Positions 42,350-50,507 of a stretch of 64,000 bases of DNA are shown here, piece after piece. Within the stretch, counting starts at the first letter, position 1; each line of letters begins with the position of its first letter. The notes beneath the pieces were generated by a model. It saw nothing but the letters and a program-made list of their open reading frames with translations, was not told the origin of the DNA and made no database searches. The translations under genes and the position numbers were made by a program. Location: assembly GCA_965229635.1 (NCBI GenBank), contig OZ245894.1:6572001-6636000 (forward strand), given 5' to 3'. The DNA is from BQJU01 sp965229635. Its GTDB lineage: Bacteria > Bacteroidota > Bacteroidia > Chitinophagales > Saprospiraceae.

Positions 42350-43421
42350 GATACTTAAATCGGTTTCGGTTTAAAAATTATAATCTCAATCTAATCCCAC
42401 TCCCAGGTAAGCCAGCAAATACTATTACCCAGTACAATGAGGTAAACTCACTTACTCTTTGAACGACATAGCTCTCCCATTGTACAAATGACGGTGGTCA
42501 CTGTACACGATCGGCATTGCCGTAGCATAGTGTCTCAGTAGAAACAGTCTCTTGCCGAATCAACGGCTGTTTTGAAAAATGTTGTTTAAAGAAATGGACT
42601 TATCCGCCAAAAGGTAAGTCGCCATCATTAATAATTGCCAATAGTCAATACAAATCAATCACCTGGGGTGTTGTTTGTATGAAATTAAGTCAGCTCGCCA
42701 TTGCCAACCTATAAAAGTAATTCAGTCAAAATGTGGATGTCAAACGATTGTTTCCAATCAGTATGGGGATAATTAACAAGAAGTGTAGCTTATCTCTGGG
42801 AATGTGAACTGAGGCAAAGGTAGGGATTCCATTGTAAATTATCAAGTTATAAAAAATAAAAATACATATATTTTATTTTTTTACTACTTAATTGCAAAGG
42901 AATGACCCCGTTGGGTTATTTGGTATCTAGAACGCCAGTTTATTTTGAATTAGTGCCCAATTACTATATAAAAGTGCACCTTTTTAGGGAATGGTCGATT
43001 TGGGATAGGAAATGGGGGAATATGGGGGATGAAGTTTAGCGTTTAGAGTTGAAAGTATAGAGGAAGGCAGTGCTAATTCTGAAATTTAGGGGAATCTCTT
43101 GTAGGTTGAGACGGGGGAGACGGTTGAGGCGGGGGAGACGGGGAGGGCTATGCTTACTCATTCTGCAAATTCTTTAATTCTGTGAATTCTGCTCTTTTTT
43201 AGTTTAGAGTTTAGTGTGTAGGGGTTTAGAGAGGTGGCTGCTAGACCATTTTTGAGGCTTTTTTGATTTTAGCAATGCTGCCTTGTTTAGGAAGGGTATG
43301 AGATTTGTGATTACAGGCGGTTTCGTAATTGCTGAATTTATTCGGCAAAAAATACGGACAGTAATCGACTTTAAACAATTCGCCTCTTCATCCGTATTAA
43401 CTAAGTACCGATTGTAACCTG
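42350..43421. other. 1.07-kb non-coding stretch with repeats
   Basis: No gene is supported. The part next to the protease (42350-42900) is AT-rich with short hairpins such as TGTACA pairs around 42485-42510. From 43020 to 43230 it contains TTTAGAGTTTAG-type tracts, a G-rich stretch (43113-43147, runs of 3-5 G separated by AGAC/TTGAGGC) and the dispersed 37-bp repeat. The last 80 bp lead into the DNA ligase gene. Confidence 0.7.
43163..43199 (+). repeat. dispersed 37-bp repeat, copy 2
   Basis: This 37-bp segment differs from 16205-16241 at one position only. Flanking sequence is unrelated, so this is a dispersed repeat, not a duplicated gene end. An inverted, diverged relative is at 8284-8328. 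Confidence 0.85.
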
Positions 43422-45014
43422 ATGAAGCTATTCGCAAAATTATTTCAGCGGCTCGACCAGACGACGAAGACCAATGCCAAGATTGCGGCATTGGCGGACT
43501 ATTTTGCGGAAGCTAACGAAAAGGATCAGTTGTGGACAATTGCACTGCTATCGCGGCGGCGGCCGAAACGAACGGTCAACACGACCTTGCTGCGCACCTG
43601 GGCGGCAGAATATTCAGGCGTTCCCCTATGGCTGTTTGAAGAATCGTATCACGTGGTAGGCGACCTGGCAGAGACCATTGCGCTGGTTCTGCCCGACCAC
43701 CCCAAGGACAATGACCAGTCGCTTACCTATTGGATCAACTATATCCGCCAGCTGGGAGAACTGGAGGAAACCGAAAAGCAACGGCGCGTGCTCGATGCCT
43801 GGCAAAACCTGCCTTATGCCCAGCGATTTATTTTTAACAAACTGATTACCGGTAGCTTTCGTGTAGGCGTTTCACAAAAACTGATGGTCAAGGCCCTGGC
43901 CAAATACACCGAACTTGAAGAAAGTACCCTATCGCATCGCTTGATGGGCAACTGGTCGCCCGATGACTCGACTTTCGAGGAACTCATCCTCACTGAAAAT
44001 CCTCGCGATGATATTTCCAAGCCCTATCCTTTTTACCTGGCCTACGCTCTGGAAGACGAGCCATCTACTTTGGGCTCACCTGAAGAATGGATGGCCGAGC
44101 GCAAGTGGGATGGCATTCGCGGGCAGTTGATCGTAAGAGATGATACGCTTTTTGTATGGTCGCGGGGAGAGGAATTGGTCACCGATAAATTTCCGGAATA
44201 CGAGGCTTTGGCCCAACAACTCCCCAACGGCACTGTACTCGATGGCGAGATCATGCCGTTTCAGGACGGTACTCCCCTACCCTTCAATGTATTGCAAACC
44301 CGGATCGGGCGTAAGAATGTAACCAAAAATATTCTGAAAAAAGCACCGGTGGTCCTCATTGCTTACGACGTGCTGGAATGGCAGGGAGAAGACCTTAGAG
44401 AAAAGCCGATGCAGGAGCGAAGAGAAATCCTGGAACACCTGGTTGAAACATATCAGACTAACGGCATTTTGCTTTTGTCGGAAATAGTGCCTTTTAGTCA
44501 TTGGGGGGCTCTGGCCGAGGAACGCGAAAAATCACGCCAATATTACAGCGAGGGTATTATGCTCAAGCGCAAAAACTCGCCCTACAAAGCCGGACGTAAG
44601 CGCGGCGACTGGTGGAAATGGAAAATCGATCCGCTCACCATTGATGCAGTAATGATCTATGCCCAACGGGGTCATGGCCGCCGGGCCAATTTGTACACCG
44701 ATTTCACCTTTGCCGTGTGGGACGGAGATCAGCTGGTCCCCTTTACCAAGGCCTATTCGGGCCTTACCGACAAGGAATTCCGGCAGATAACAGCCTGGGT
44801 CAATCGCAACACCATCGACCGCTTTGGGCCGGTGCGTAGTGTAAAACCTACCTACGTCTTTGAAATTGCCTTTGAAGGGATTCAGGAATCCAACCGACAT
44901 AAATCTGGTGTGGCGCTACGATTTCCACGCATTGTCCGCTGGCGACAGGATAAGCCGGTTGAAGAAGCCAATACGCTGGAAGATTTGAAGTCTTTGCTGG
45001 AGTTGTATGGATAG
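43422..45014 (+). CDS. ATP-dependent DNA ligase
   Basis: The 530-residue ligase has an N-terminal DNA-binding domain (about 1-200) and the nucleotidyltransferase motif I ERKWDGIR (about 226-233), whose lysine is adenylated. Motif III (TVLDGEIMPF), motif IV and motif V (EGIMLKRKNSPYKAGRKRGDWWKWK) come next, and then an OB-fold end. It is of the size and type of the Bacteroidota ATP-dependent ligase that usually sits with an exonuclease and a Lhr-like helicase in a DNA-damage cluster. Here it is alone. The 16-bp terminator at 45035 closes the unit. Confidence 0.9.
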   Translation: MKLFAKLFQRLDQTTKTNAKIAALADYFAEANEKDQLWTIALLSRRRPKRTVNTTLLRTWAAEYSGVPLWLFEESYHVVGDLAETIALVLPDHPKDNDQSLTYWINYIRQLGELEETEKQRRVLDAWQNLPYAQRFIFNKLITGSFRVGVSQKLMVKALAKYTELEESTLSHRLMGNWSPDDSTFEELILTENPRDDISKPYPFYLAYALEDEPSTLGSPEEWMAERKWDGIRGQLIVRDDTLFVWSRGEELVTDKFPEYEALAQQLPNGTVLDGEIMPFQDGTPLPFNVLQTRIGRKNVTKNILKKAPVVLIAYDVLEWQGEDLREKPMQERREILEHLVETYQTNGILLLSEIVPFSHWGALAEEREKSRQYYSEGIMLKRKNSPYKAGRKRGDWWKWKIDPLTIDAVMIYAQRGHGRRANLYTDFTFAVWDGDQLVPFTKAYSGLTDKEFRQITAWVNRNTIDRFGPVRSVKPTYVFEIAFEGIQESNRHKSGVALRFPRIVRWRQDKPVEEANTLEDLKSLLELYG

Positions 45015-45034
45015 ATTATTGCATTGGGCGGGTA

Positions 45035-45075
45035 AAAAAATTAGGGTCAGGCTTCAGCGCTGACCCTAATTTTTT
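45035..45075 (+). terminator. bidirectional intrinsic terminator of the DNA ligase
   Basis: AAAAAATTAGGGTCAG (45035-45050) and its exact complement (45060-45075) form a 16-bp perfect stem around a 9-base loop. An A-run precedes and a T-run follows, so it can act on both strands. Confidence 0.9.
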
Positions 45076-45613
45076 GGTCAAAAACAGAGAATGCTACACA
45101 GTACGGTTTTGTATTTGCGAGCCTGTTCCCGATATTTTTGTATTTCAATTTCTTGTTGTGTTATACATCAAATTTTTCCGATGCCTGAACACCTCATTTT
45201 AAAAACGGGAGCGGTTCTCCATTTCTGTTTGAGATTTAGGCAGAAGATCTGAATCCTCTGCCTCTACCGAGTATGGCGGACTCATAATCTAGTGTTTTGG
45301 TGGAAAGATATTGATTCGGGTTCCTTTGTTATTCATCGGTGTAGGATAAGAGGATGTATTCACGGCCATGTGAAGTACTACACCTGGTGAAGATCATGAC
45401 GAAATGAATTTCAAAGAAACGGGACAGAATCATTTTTCTCTCCGGGTTAATCAATACCTGCAAGATATAAATCTTCCTCAAAAAACGCAAGTCACAGAAT
45501 TAAAAATTTTAAAAATATCTTTGGCAGGAATTTTGTAGGGATTTTTATAATTTACACAAAATAATGGTAGTACTCCTTCGTGGTTATTTAGTGCAAATTC
45601 CAGAATAACCTAT
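45076..45613. other. 540-bp non-coding spacer
   Basis: No gene is supported. Two hairpins are seen: AGGCAGA/TCTGCCT (45238-45263) and GGTTATT/AATAACC (45582-45610). The latter lies directly after the pentapeptide gene stop on the minus strand and may end its transcript, though it lacks a U-tract. The remainder is AT-rich without promoter match. Confidence 0.6.
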
Positions 45614-46177
45614 TCATCCCTCGATAACAATATCCAATTGGTGCAGCAACCCCACTACCCCATCCCTGGAAAACTTTGCTTTGCGCAAACGATTGATTTC
45701 CGGATTGATTACGTAATTTCTAGCCGTTCTGAAGTCTGCTTTTTCCAGGTTAGAATGTTCAAAAACCGCTCCACTCAGATCACAATCATCAAAGGCAGCG
45801 CCGCTCAGGTTAGCCTCCGTAAAATCACATTCCGCAAGGCTACATTCTGCGAAAGCAGTCTCCTTTAAATCCAGTTGATAAAAGGAAGCCAAATTGAGCT
45901 GGCAACCCTTAAACTTCATCTCCAGCAGGAAAGTATTGACCTCACTAAAATCCAGTCCGATTAGCTTGCAGTTGGTAAATTGCACCTCTTTAAAGGCCGT
46001 TTTGTACAGATTGGCCATGCTAAAATCACAATCGGTAAAGGTGCATTCAAGGAAGGAAGTCTCCGACAAATCTACCCCGGTAAACAAGCAATTGCGGAAG
46101 GTACAGTTGTCGTAGGAGTCATCTGACAGGCCGGTGGCGGAGAAGTCGGATTGGGTGAAGGTTTTGTCGGTGGTCAT
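45614..46177 (-). CDS. pentapeptide-repeat protein
   Basis: The start at 46177 is chosen over 46240 because a promoter (46201-46231) lies between them. The 187-residue product is a right-handed beta helix with A(D/N)(L/F)xx-type repeats from about residue 20 to 160. It lacks cleavable signal and membrane segments. Similar proteins (for example Qnr-like) mimic DNA or bind partners; this one has a mixed, cysteine-rich repeat (NCTFRNCLF, LECTFTDCDF), and its role is unknown. Confidence 0.88.
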   Translation of the reverse strand: MTTDKTFTQSDFSATGLSDDSYDNCTFRNCLFTGVDLSETSFLECTFTDCDFSMANLYKTAFKEVQFTNCKLIGLDFSEVNTFLLEMKFKGCQLNLASFYQLDLKETAFAECSLAECDFTEANLSGAAFDDCDLSGAVFEHSNLEKADFRTARNYVINPEINRLRKAKFSRDGVVGLLHQLDIVIEG

Positions 46178-46200
46178 TTTATCAAGGGTTTGTAGAAAAA

Positions 46201-46231
46201 CAAAAGTACAGCAACAAAACCCGATCGCCAA
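46201..46231 (-). promoter_or_regulatory. promoter of the pentapeptide gene
   Basis: On the minus strand TTG (46231-46229), 20 bp and TACTTTTG (46208-46201) match the -33/-7 consensus. The predicted start near 46194 gives a leader of about 17 nt. Confidence 0.65.
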
Positions 46232-46243
46232 ACCCAGCAAATT

Positions 46244-46502
46244 TTATTCTAGAAGCTTTGCGATCTCCCTTAGCGATTCCACCAGCTTCTCCTCAATCTC
46301 CGGCTCCGAAGCTACATGACCAGCATTGACAAAATACAACATTGCATTGTCCAGTTTTTGATATAAATCATACGCAAAGATAGGTGGACAAACCATATCG
46401 TAACGACCGTGTACGATGCGAATGGGGATTTCCCCAGGTTTCAAAATAGAGTTCATGACCATCGCCCACTGACAGGTGGCCACTTTGCAGTACTTTATCC
46501 AT
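46244..46502 (-). pseudogene. proline iminopeptidase remnant with large internal deletion
   Basis: On the minus strand the ATG at 46502 encodes the start of a prolyl aminopeptidase (MDKVLQSGHLSVGDGHELYF, then E-T-W-G-N-P). In the +1 frame the sequence continues with the enzyme's C-terminus (IPIRIVHGRYDMVCPP... AGHVASEPEI, with the catalytic Asp and His) to a stop at 46244. About 230 residues including the HGGPG oxyanion motif and the catalytic Ser are missing. The join lies in GGGGAAATCCCC around 46422-46437, where both halves share the bases, so a deletion between short direct repeats is likely. It begins 5 bp after the esterase stop, as a former operon partner. Confidence 0.8.
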
Positions 46503-46507
46503 CAATT

Positions 46508-47386
46508 CTATCTATGATGCTTCAAAAGCCATTTATAAATATAAACCCGATTATAGGTATCGGTCCAGGCGTCGTGCCCTTCGCGATCAAGCGAGGAAAA
46601 TATTTTATCGTGTTGAAGATAAGCCTCCTCCTTGGGGTCAAGTGTAGTGATGACCAAAAATTCCTGGCCGCTCAACTGTTCTATTTTCCTAACCGCCTTC
46701 TCGGTTTCACCATACCCCACCAGATTATCCCCGGTATTGTGTACCGTCCAGATTGGGATTTCCGTAAGGGCTTCAAAGTCAGCGACACCATGCAAGCCTC
46801 CACAAATGGGCACGACTGCGGCAAACACATCATTCATTTTACTGGCAAGTCCCCAGGTACCATGTCCTCCACGACTCAGCCCGGTGAGATAAACGCGTGA
46901 TCGATCAGCATTACAAAAGCCGAGCACCTGCTTAATGATGTTTCGAAAAGCAGCTTCCTGATTGTAAAACTGGCGCTCCGAAAAATCGCCTTCAGTCATG
47001 TGCGGAGACACCACGATGAAAGAGTCCAGCAAATATTGGTTACGCTCGGTCGATAAGTCAGACTCCTCACTGATCAAGCGTGGTAATCCCCACTGATTGA
47101 TATCAGCAATGGCTCCCCCCACGCCAAGGCCTCCTTGCAAAAAAACCAAAATGGGATACTGTTTGCCCTTAGCCTTGTAGTTTACCGGCAGGTATATATT
47201 GTATCCATCAATCACACCGGTAGGGTCATTGTATTTGATCACTGTCGATTTGCCCGGGGCCAACCGAGGCTGAAAGTTTTGTCCGATAGCAGAACAAATG
47301 GAGCATTGATAAATAAGAAAGAAAAGTAAAAAAGCTTTGAGCGGACGAAGGAATTGCATCAGTGCGGGATAGGGTTGGGCATTCAT
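46508..47386 (-). CDS. secreted alpha/beta-hydrolase esterase
   Basis: The 292-residue product is an exported carboxylesterase or peptidase-like hydrolase. A signal segment (about 10-34) is followed by the catalytic GLSRGG nucleophile elbow (about 165-170) and a C-terminal His in DREGHDAW (about 265). A likely acid lies between in HNTGDN. It resembles the Bacteroidota prolyl-oligopeptidase-like/phospholipase-carboxylesterase group (compare LQGGLGVGG oxyanion loop, about 84). Translation may start at 47386 or at an in-frame Met at 47359. The iminopeptidase remnant follows after 5 bp. Confidence 0.82.
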   Translation of the reverse strand: MNAQPYPALMQFLRPLKAFLLFFLIYQCSICSAIGQNFQPRLAPGKSTVIKYNDPTGVIDGYNIYLPVNYKAKGKQYPILVFLQGGLGVGGAIADINQWGLPRLISEESDLSTERNQYLLDSFIVVSPHMTEGDFSERQFYNQEAAFRNIIKQVLGFCNADRSRVYLTGLSRGGHGTWGLASKMNDVFAAVVPICGGLHGVADFEALTEIPIWTVHNTGDNLVGYGETEKAVRKIEQLSGQEFLVITTLDPKEEAYLQHDKIFSSLDREGHDAWTDTYNRVYIYKWLLKHHR

Positions 47387-47529
47387 TTTTCGCCAAAAAA
47401 TTCCAATGCATTGCCTACCAGGGCTTTTCAGGGTGCATCAAATGAGCAAAATCATCTCTGATGCTGATGAAAGCAACTGGACAAAATGCCCATTAAATCG
47501 TTGATTGTAGATTCAAAAACGGTGCAATC

Positions 47530-48408
47530 ATGCTTGAAGAATTCAGCGAATTGCTACAATTGCCTTTTGTCAAATCCCTCATTACACTCTTTGTGGGCAT
47601 AGTGCTTCTATTGGCCTTGACCAGCCTGCTAAAAAGGGTGATTCCCAGGTACGTGGAGGCCTCCGAATCCAGGTATAAATTCAGAAAGGTCATCAATTTC
47701 ACCGCCTACGTGGTCTTTGTGGTGATGGTGATCTTTGTGTACAGTAACCAATTATCGGGCATTACCGTTTTCCTTGGTGTAGCCGGAGCAGGTATCGCTT
47801 TTGCCTTGCAGGAGGTCATTGCCAGTTTTGCCGGTTTTATTGCCATCCATACCTCCAGTTTTTATAAGGTCGGCGATCGGGTGATGCTGGGAGGGATAAA
47901 GGGTGATGTGATCGATATCGGCTTCCTGCGTACTACGCTGATGCAAATCGGTGACTGGGTCGACAGCGACCGTTATAACGGGAAAATAGTCCGCATCGCC
48001 AATAGCTTTGTCTTTAAAGAACCGGTATTCAATTACTCGGGTGAATTTCCATTTTTGTGGGATGAAATCCACATCCCGATCAAAACCAGTGGGGATTATC
48101 AATATGGCAAATCGGTATTTCTCAAAATTCTGGAAGAAGAACAAAATGAATACGCCAAGAGCGCTGCAAAGTCCTGGAAAGAAATGACCAGTAAATGGCT
48201 GGTCGAAGATGCCCGCGTATTCCCCATGGTCAGCATGCGGTTTGACGAAAACTGGATCACCTTCACCTTGCGCTATGTGGTTGATTACAAAATGCGCACT
48301 GCCACCAAGGACAGACTTTACAGCCGGGCACTGGAAGCCATCCGAAATTCCGATGGAAAACTCCAAGTGGCCACTGCGGGTATCGAAGTGGTTAATCTAC
48401 ATCGATGA
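47530..48408 (+). CDS. MscS-family mechanosensitive channel
   Basis: The 292-residue protein has three membrane segments (about 13-32, 62-82, 86-110). The conserved TM3-beta domain of MscS follows, with the glycine-rich AGAGIAFALQEVIASFAGFI pore helix and then VGDRVMLGG. The cytoplasmic beta and alpha/beta parts fill 120-292. It opens on membrane tension and releases solutes during hypo-osmotic shock, by family knowledge. It converges with the glucosaminidase gene (15-bp gap). Confidence 0.9.
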   Translation: MLEEFSELLQLPFVKSLITLFVGIVLLLALTSLLKRVIPRYVEASESRYKFRKVINFTAYVVFVVMVIFVYSNQLSGITVFLGVAGAGIAFALQEVIASFAGFIAIHTSSFYKVGDRVMLGGIKGDVIDIGFLRTTLMQIGDWVDSDRYNGKIVRIANSFVFKEPVFNYSGEFPFLWDEIHIPIKTSGDYQYGKSVFLKILEEEQNEYAKSAAKSWKEMTSKWLVEDARVFPMVSMRFDENWITFTLRYVVDYKMRTATKDRLYSRALEAIRNSDGKLQVATAGIEVVNLHR

Positions 48409-48423
48409 TTGTGGAGATCGCCT

Positions 48424-49677
48424 CTATTTGACTCGTAGCTGCATACCTCTACGAATATTGTCGTTTGTCAGTTGGTTCAATCGCTTCAGTTGCTCCACTG
48501 AAGTCTCATAACGCCGTGCAATATTCCAGAGAGTATCATCCTGCACTACAGTATGGTAAACAATGGCAGGAGTGGGTGCAGGTTTGGTCTCAGGTTTCGG
48601 GTTTTCCGGTTTAGTGGGCTCTACCTGCTCGGGTGGATTTGGTTTTGGTGTAGTAGTTGGTGGTAGCGGTGTCACCGGGCCAATGTCATCCACATCAAAC
48701 CCTTCGTCCGGTTTTGATCTTACTGACGGCCGCGTTTTCACCCGCCACCCTTTCAGCTTGATCATCTGGCCTGCCCTGGGTTGTTCCCCCGGTTCCAGAC
48801 GATTTCGACTCAACAGCCTGTCGTATTGAACCCCGTATTTCTGGGCAATATCGTACATCGATTCCCCAGTCTTCACTTTGTGGTAATCCACGGGACCACT
48901 GTAGCGCCTTTTCTTTTGCTGCAAATAAATCTTCTCGCCTGCTGGCAGCACGTATCCACCAACTAATTGCTCGTTATAAGCCAGCAGACTACTTAGCGGG
49001 ACATTTGTCCTTTCGGAAATATCCAATGCTGTTTCGTACCCCGATGCAAAGGTGTGCGGAACATCGTTGGTTGTCATCACCAACACCGGAAACTCCTCAG
49101 GCTTAGTAACGGTGTCGGAGGTAGGCTTTTCCGGGAAGACCAAATCATATTTGTACAATTCATACCGCTGAATCAAGCTAATCAATTTCTCCGGATATGT
49201 TTCACTGGTAGCATAGCCGGCTTCTTTCAAACCATGTGCCCACCCTTCATAATCAGAAGGGCCTAATTCAAACAACGGACCGTACCGATAAGCCTTGGCG
49301 GGATTGGTCAGAAAATCGGAATGGCCATGAAAACTGGCTTCCACAGTTGCGTAGGATCTGAAACAGGAAGGAACCCGATTGCCATTGATATCAAAATCAT
49401 CATCCATCTTATAATAACCTTCACCGGTCCAGTCGCTACCACATTTGATGCCAAAATGGTTGTTGGCGTTTAACGCCAATTCACTCTGTCCCGCACTGGA
49501 CTCCAGGATTCCCTGTGCCAATTTAATACTGGCCGGGATCTGGGTGCGTTTCATTTCCCGGATAGCAATATCCTTATAATGTTGAATGTAAGTCAAATGT
49601 TCCTGACTCTGCTGACCAGAGAGAAGGCAGGAAGAAATCATCAATAAGGCAATGAAGCAATTTATTTTATGAGACAT
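48424..49677 (-). CDS. secreted glucosaminidase with two LysM domains
   Basis: The start at 49677 is chosen because it begins the signal peptide (MSHKINCFIALLM...LLSGQ). The glucosaminidase domain (about 25-180) has QGILESSAGQSELALNANNHFGIKC with the catalytic Glu. One LysM follows (about 260-305; YHKVKTGESMYDIAQKYGVQYDRLLSRN). A proline/lysine-rich linker (about 325-370) leads to a second LysM (about 372-415; VQDDTLWNIARRYETSVEQLKRLNQL). It should cleave the glycan strands of peptidoglycan in the periplasm, assisting cell separation or growth. Confidence 0.91.
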   Translation of the reverse strand: MSHKINCFIALLMISSCLLSGQQSQEHLTYIQHYKDIAIREMKRTQIPASIKLAQGILESSAGQSELALNANNHFGIKCGSDWTGEGYYKMDDDFDINGNRVPSCFRSYATVEASFHGHSDFLTNPAKAYRYGPLFELGPSDYEGWAHGLKEAGYATSETYPEKLISLIQRYELYKYDLVFPEKPTSDTVTKPEEFPVLVMTTNDVPHTFASGYETALDISERTNVPLSSLLAYNEQLVGGYVLPAGEKIYLQQKKRRYSGPVDYHKVKTGESMYDIAQKYGVQYDRLLSRNRLEPGEQPRAGQMIKLKGWRVKTRPSVRSKPDEGFDVDDIGPVTPLPPTTTPKPNPPEQVEPTKPENPKPETKPAPTPAIVYHTVVQDDTLWNIARRYETSVEQLKRLNQLTNDNIRRGMQLRVK

Positions 49678-49750
49678 ACGAATGGGTGTTTGGATGAGTA
49701 TAGTTTTTTTCAACAATTGGGAGCCGACTATTAAAACAACGTCTATCTTC

Positions 49751-49765
49751 GTAAGATTATCTTAC
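49751..49765. promoter_or_regulatory. 15-bp perfect palindrome between divergent genes
   Basis: GTAAGAT-T-ATCTTAC is a perfect inverted repeat placed 74 bp from the glucosaminidase start and 32 bp from the YhhN start. The size and symmetry suit an operator for a dimeric regulator acting on one or both genes. No promoter hexamers could be assigned with confidence. Confidence 0.4.
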
Positions 49766-49796
49766 TTGATCAAAGATTTTATAGAAATTTTAATAT

Positions 49797-50498
49797 ATGT
49801 CCCGTTTGACTAAATTGGTCCCCAACGTCTTCCTAACCCTTTTCATACTTTTTTCCCTGGCCAACTTCTTTTCATTGGCCACCGCCACCACTACCGATAA
49901 CCTCCTGACCAAACCCTTGCTGATGATTTGGCTAGGAGTGTATGCCTACTCAATTTTGGAAAAACCCATTGCCCCTTACGGAAAATGGCTATTGACCGGT
50001 CTCTTTTTCTCCTTTTTGGGCGACACCTTTTTGATCTTTGTGGGCAAGGATGATCGTTTCTTTCTATTGGGTTTGGGCAGTTTTTTGCTCACGCACGTTG
50101 CCTACTGGCTGGCCTTTCACCTTTGGCCGCAAGCTAAGCCCGGGCTTTTAAAATCAAGGCCATTCTGGACCTTACCCTTTGTACTATTTTGGTTGATAAT
50201 GATGTACTTGCTGTGGCCCCGTTTACCCGGTAGCTTGTTGGCACCAGTGGTGGTGTACAGCATGGTGATCACACTGATGGCAGCCAAGGCGGCGCATATC
50301 AGTCCGAACCTAAGAGTCCTGAATCAATGGTATTTGATTAGCGGTGCGGTCCTGTTTGTCCTGTCCGACAGTATCATTGCCTTTTCCCGCTTTACCGATT
50401 ATTTGCCGACCAACACACTCGCTACCGGACTGGCCATTATGATTACTTATTTAAGCGGGCAGTTGTTGATTGTCTGGGGGTTGGGGAGGGCACTATAA
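49797..50498 (+). CDS. YhhN/TMEM86-family lysoplasmalogenase-like membrane protein
   Basis: The 233-residue protein has eight hydrophobic segments and the two conserved Asp-containing motifs of the family, FLGDTFLIF (about 82-90) and LSDSIIAFSRF (about 196-206). Eukaryotic TMEM86 hydrolyses the vinyl-ether bond of lysoplasmalogens; many bacterial members are called YhhN and their substrate is not known. It faces the STAND gene with a 9-bp gap between stops. Confidence 0.85.
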   Translation: MSRLTKLVPNVFLTLFILFSLANFFSLATATTTDNLLTKPLLMIWLGVYAYSILEKPIAPYGKWLLTGLFFSFLGDTFLIFVGKDDRFFLLGLGSFLLTHVAYWLAFHLWPQAKPGLLKSRPFWTLPFVLFWLIMMYLLWPRLPGSLLAPVVVYSMVITLMAAKAAHISPNLRVLNQWYLISGAVLFVLSDSIIAFSRFTDYLPTNTLATGLAIMITYLSGQLLIVWGLGRAL

Positions 50499-50507
50499 CA
50501 CAGAACC

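Noticed and set aside
43204..43491. 95-codon minus-strand open frame upstream of the DNA ligase
   Set aside because: It overlaps the ligase start and crosses repeat-like DNA; no domain or conserved pattern is visible.
45238..45340. tRNA-like stretch with a CTCATAA loop and a GATTCGGGTTCC segment
   Set aside because: The anticodon-like loop has no matching stem, the T-arm sequence does not fit, and acceptor ends do not pair. Chance resemblance is more likely than a tRNA gene or relic.
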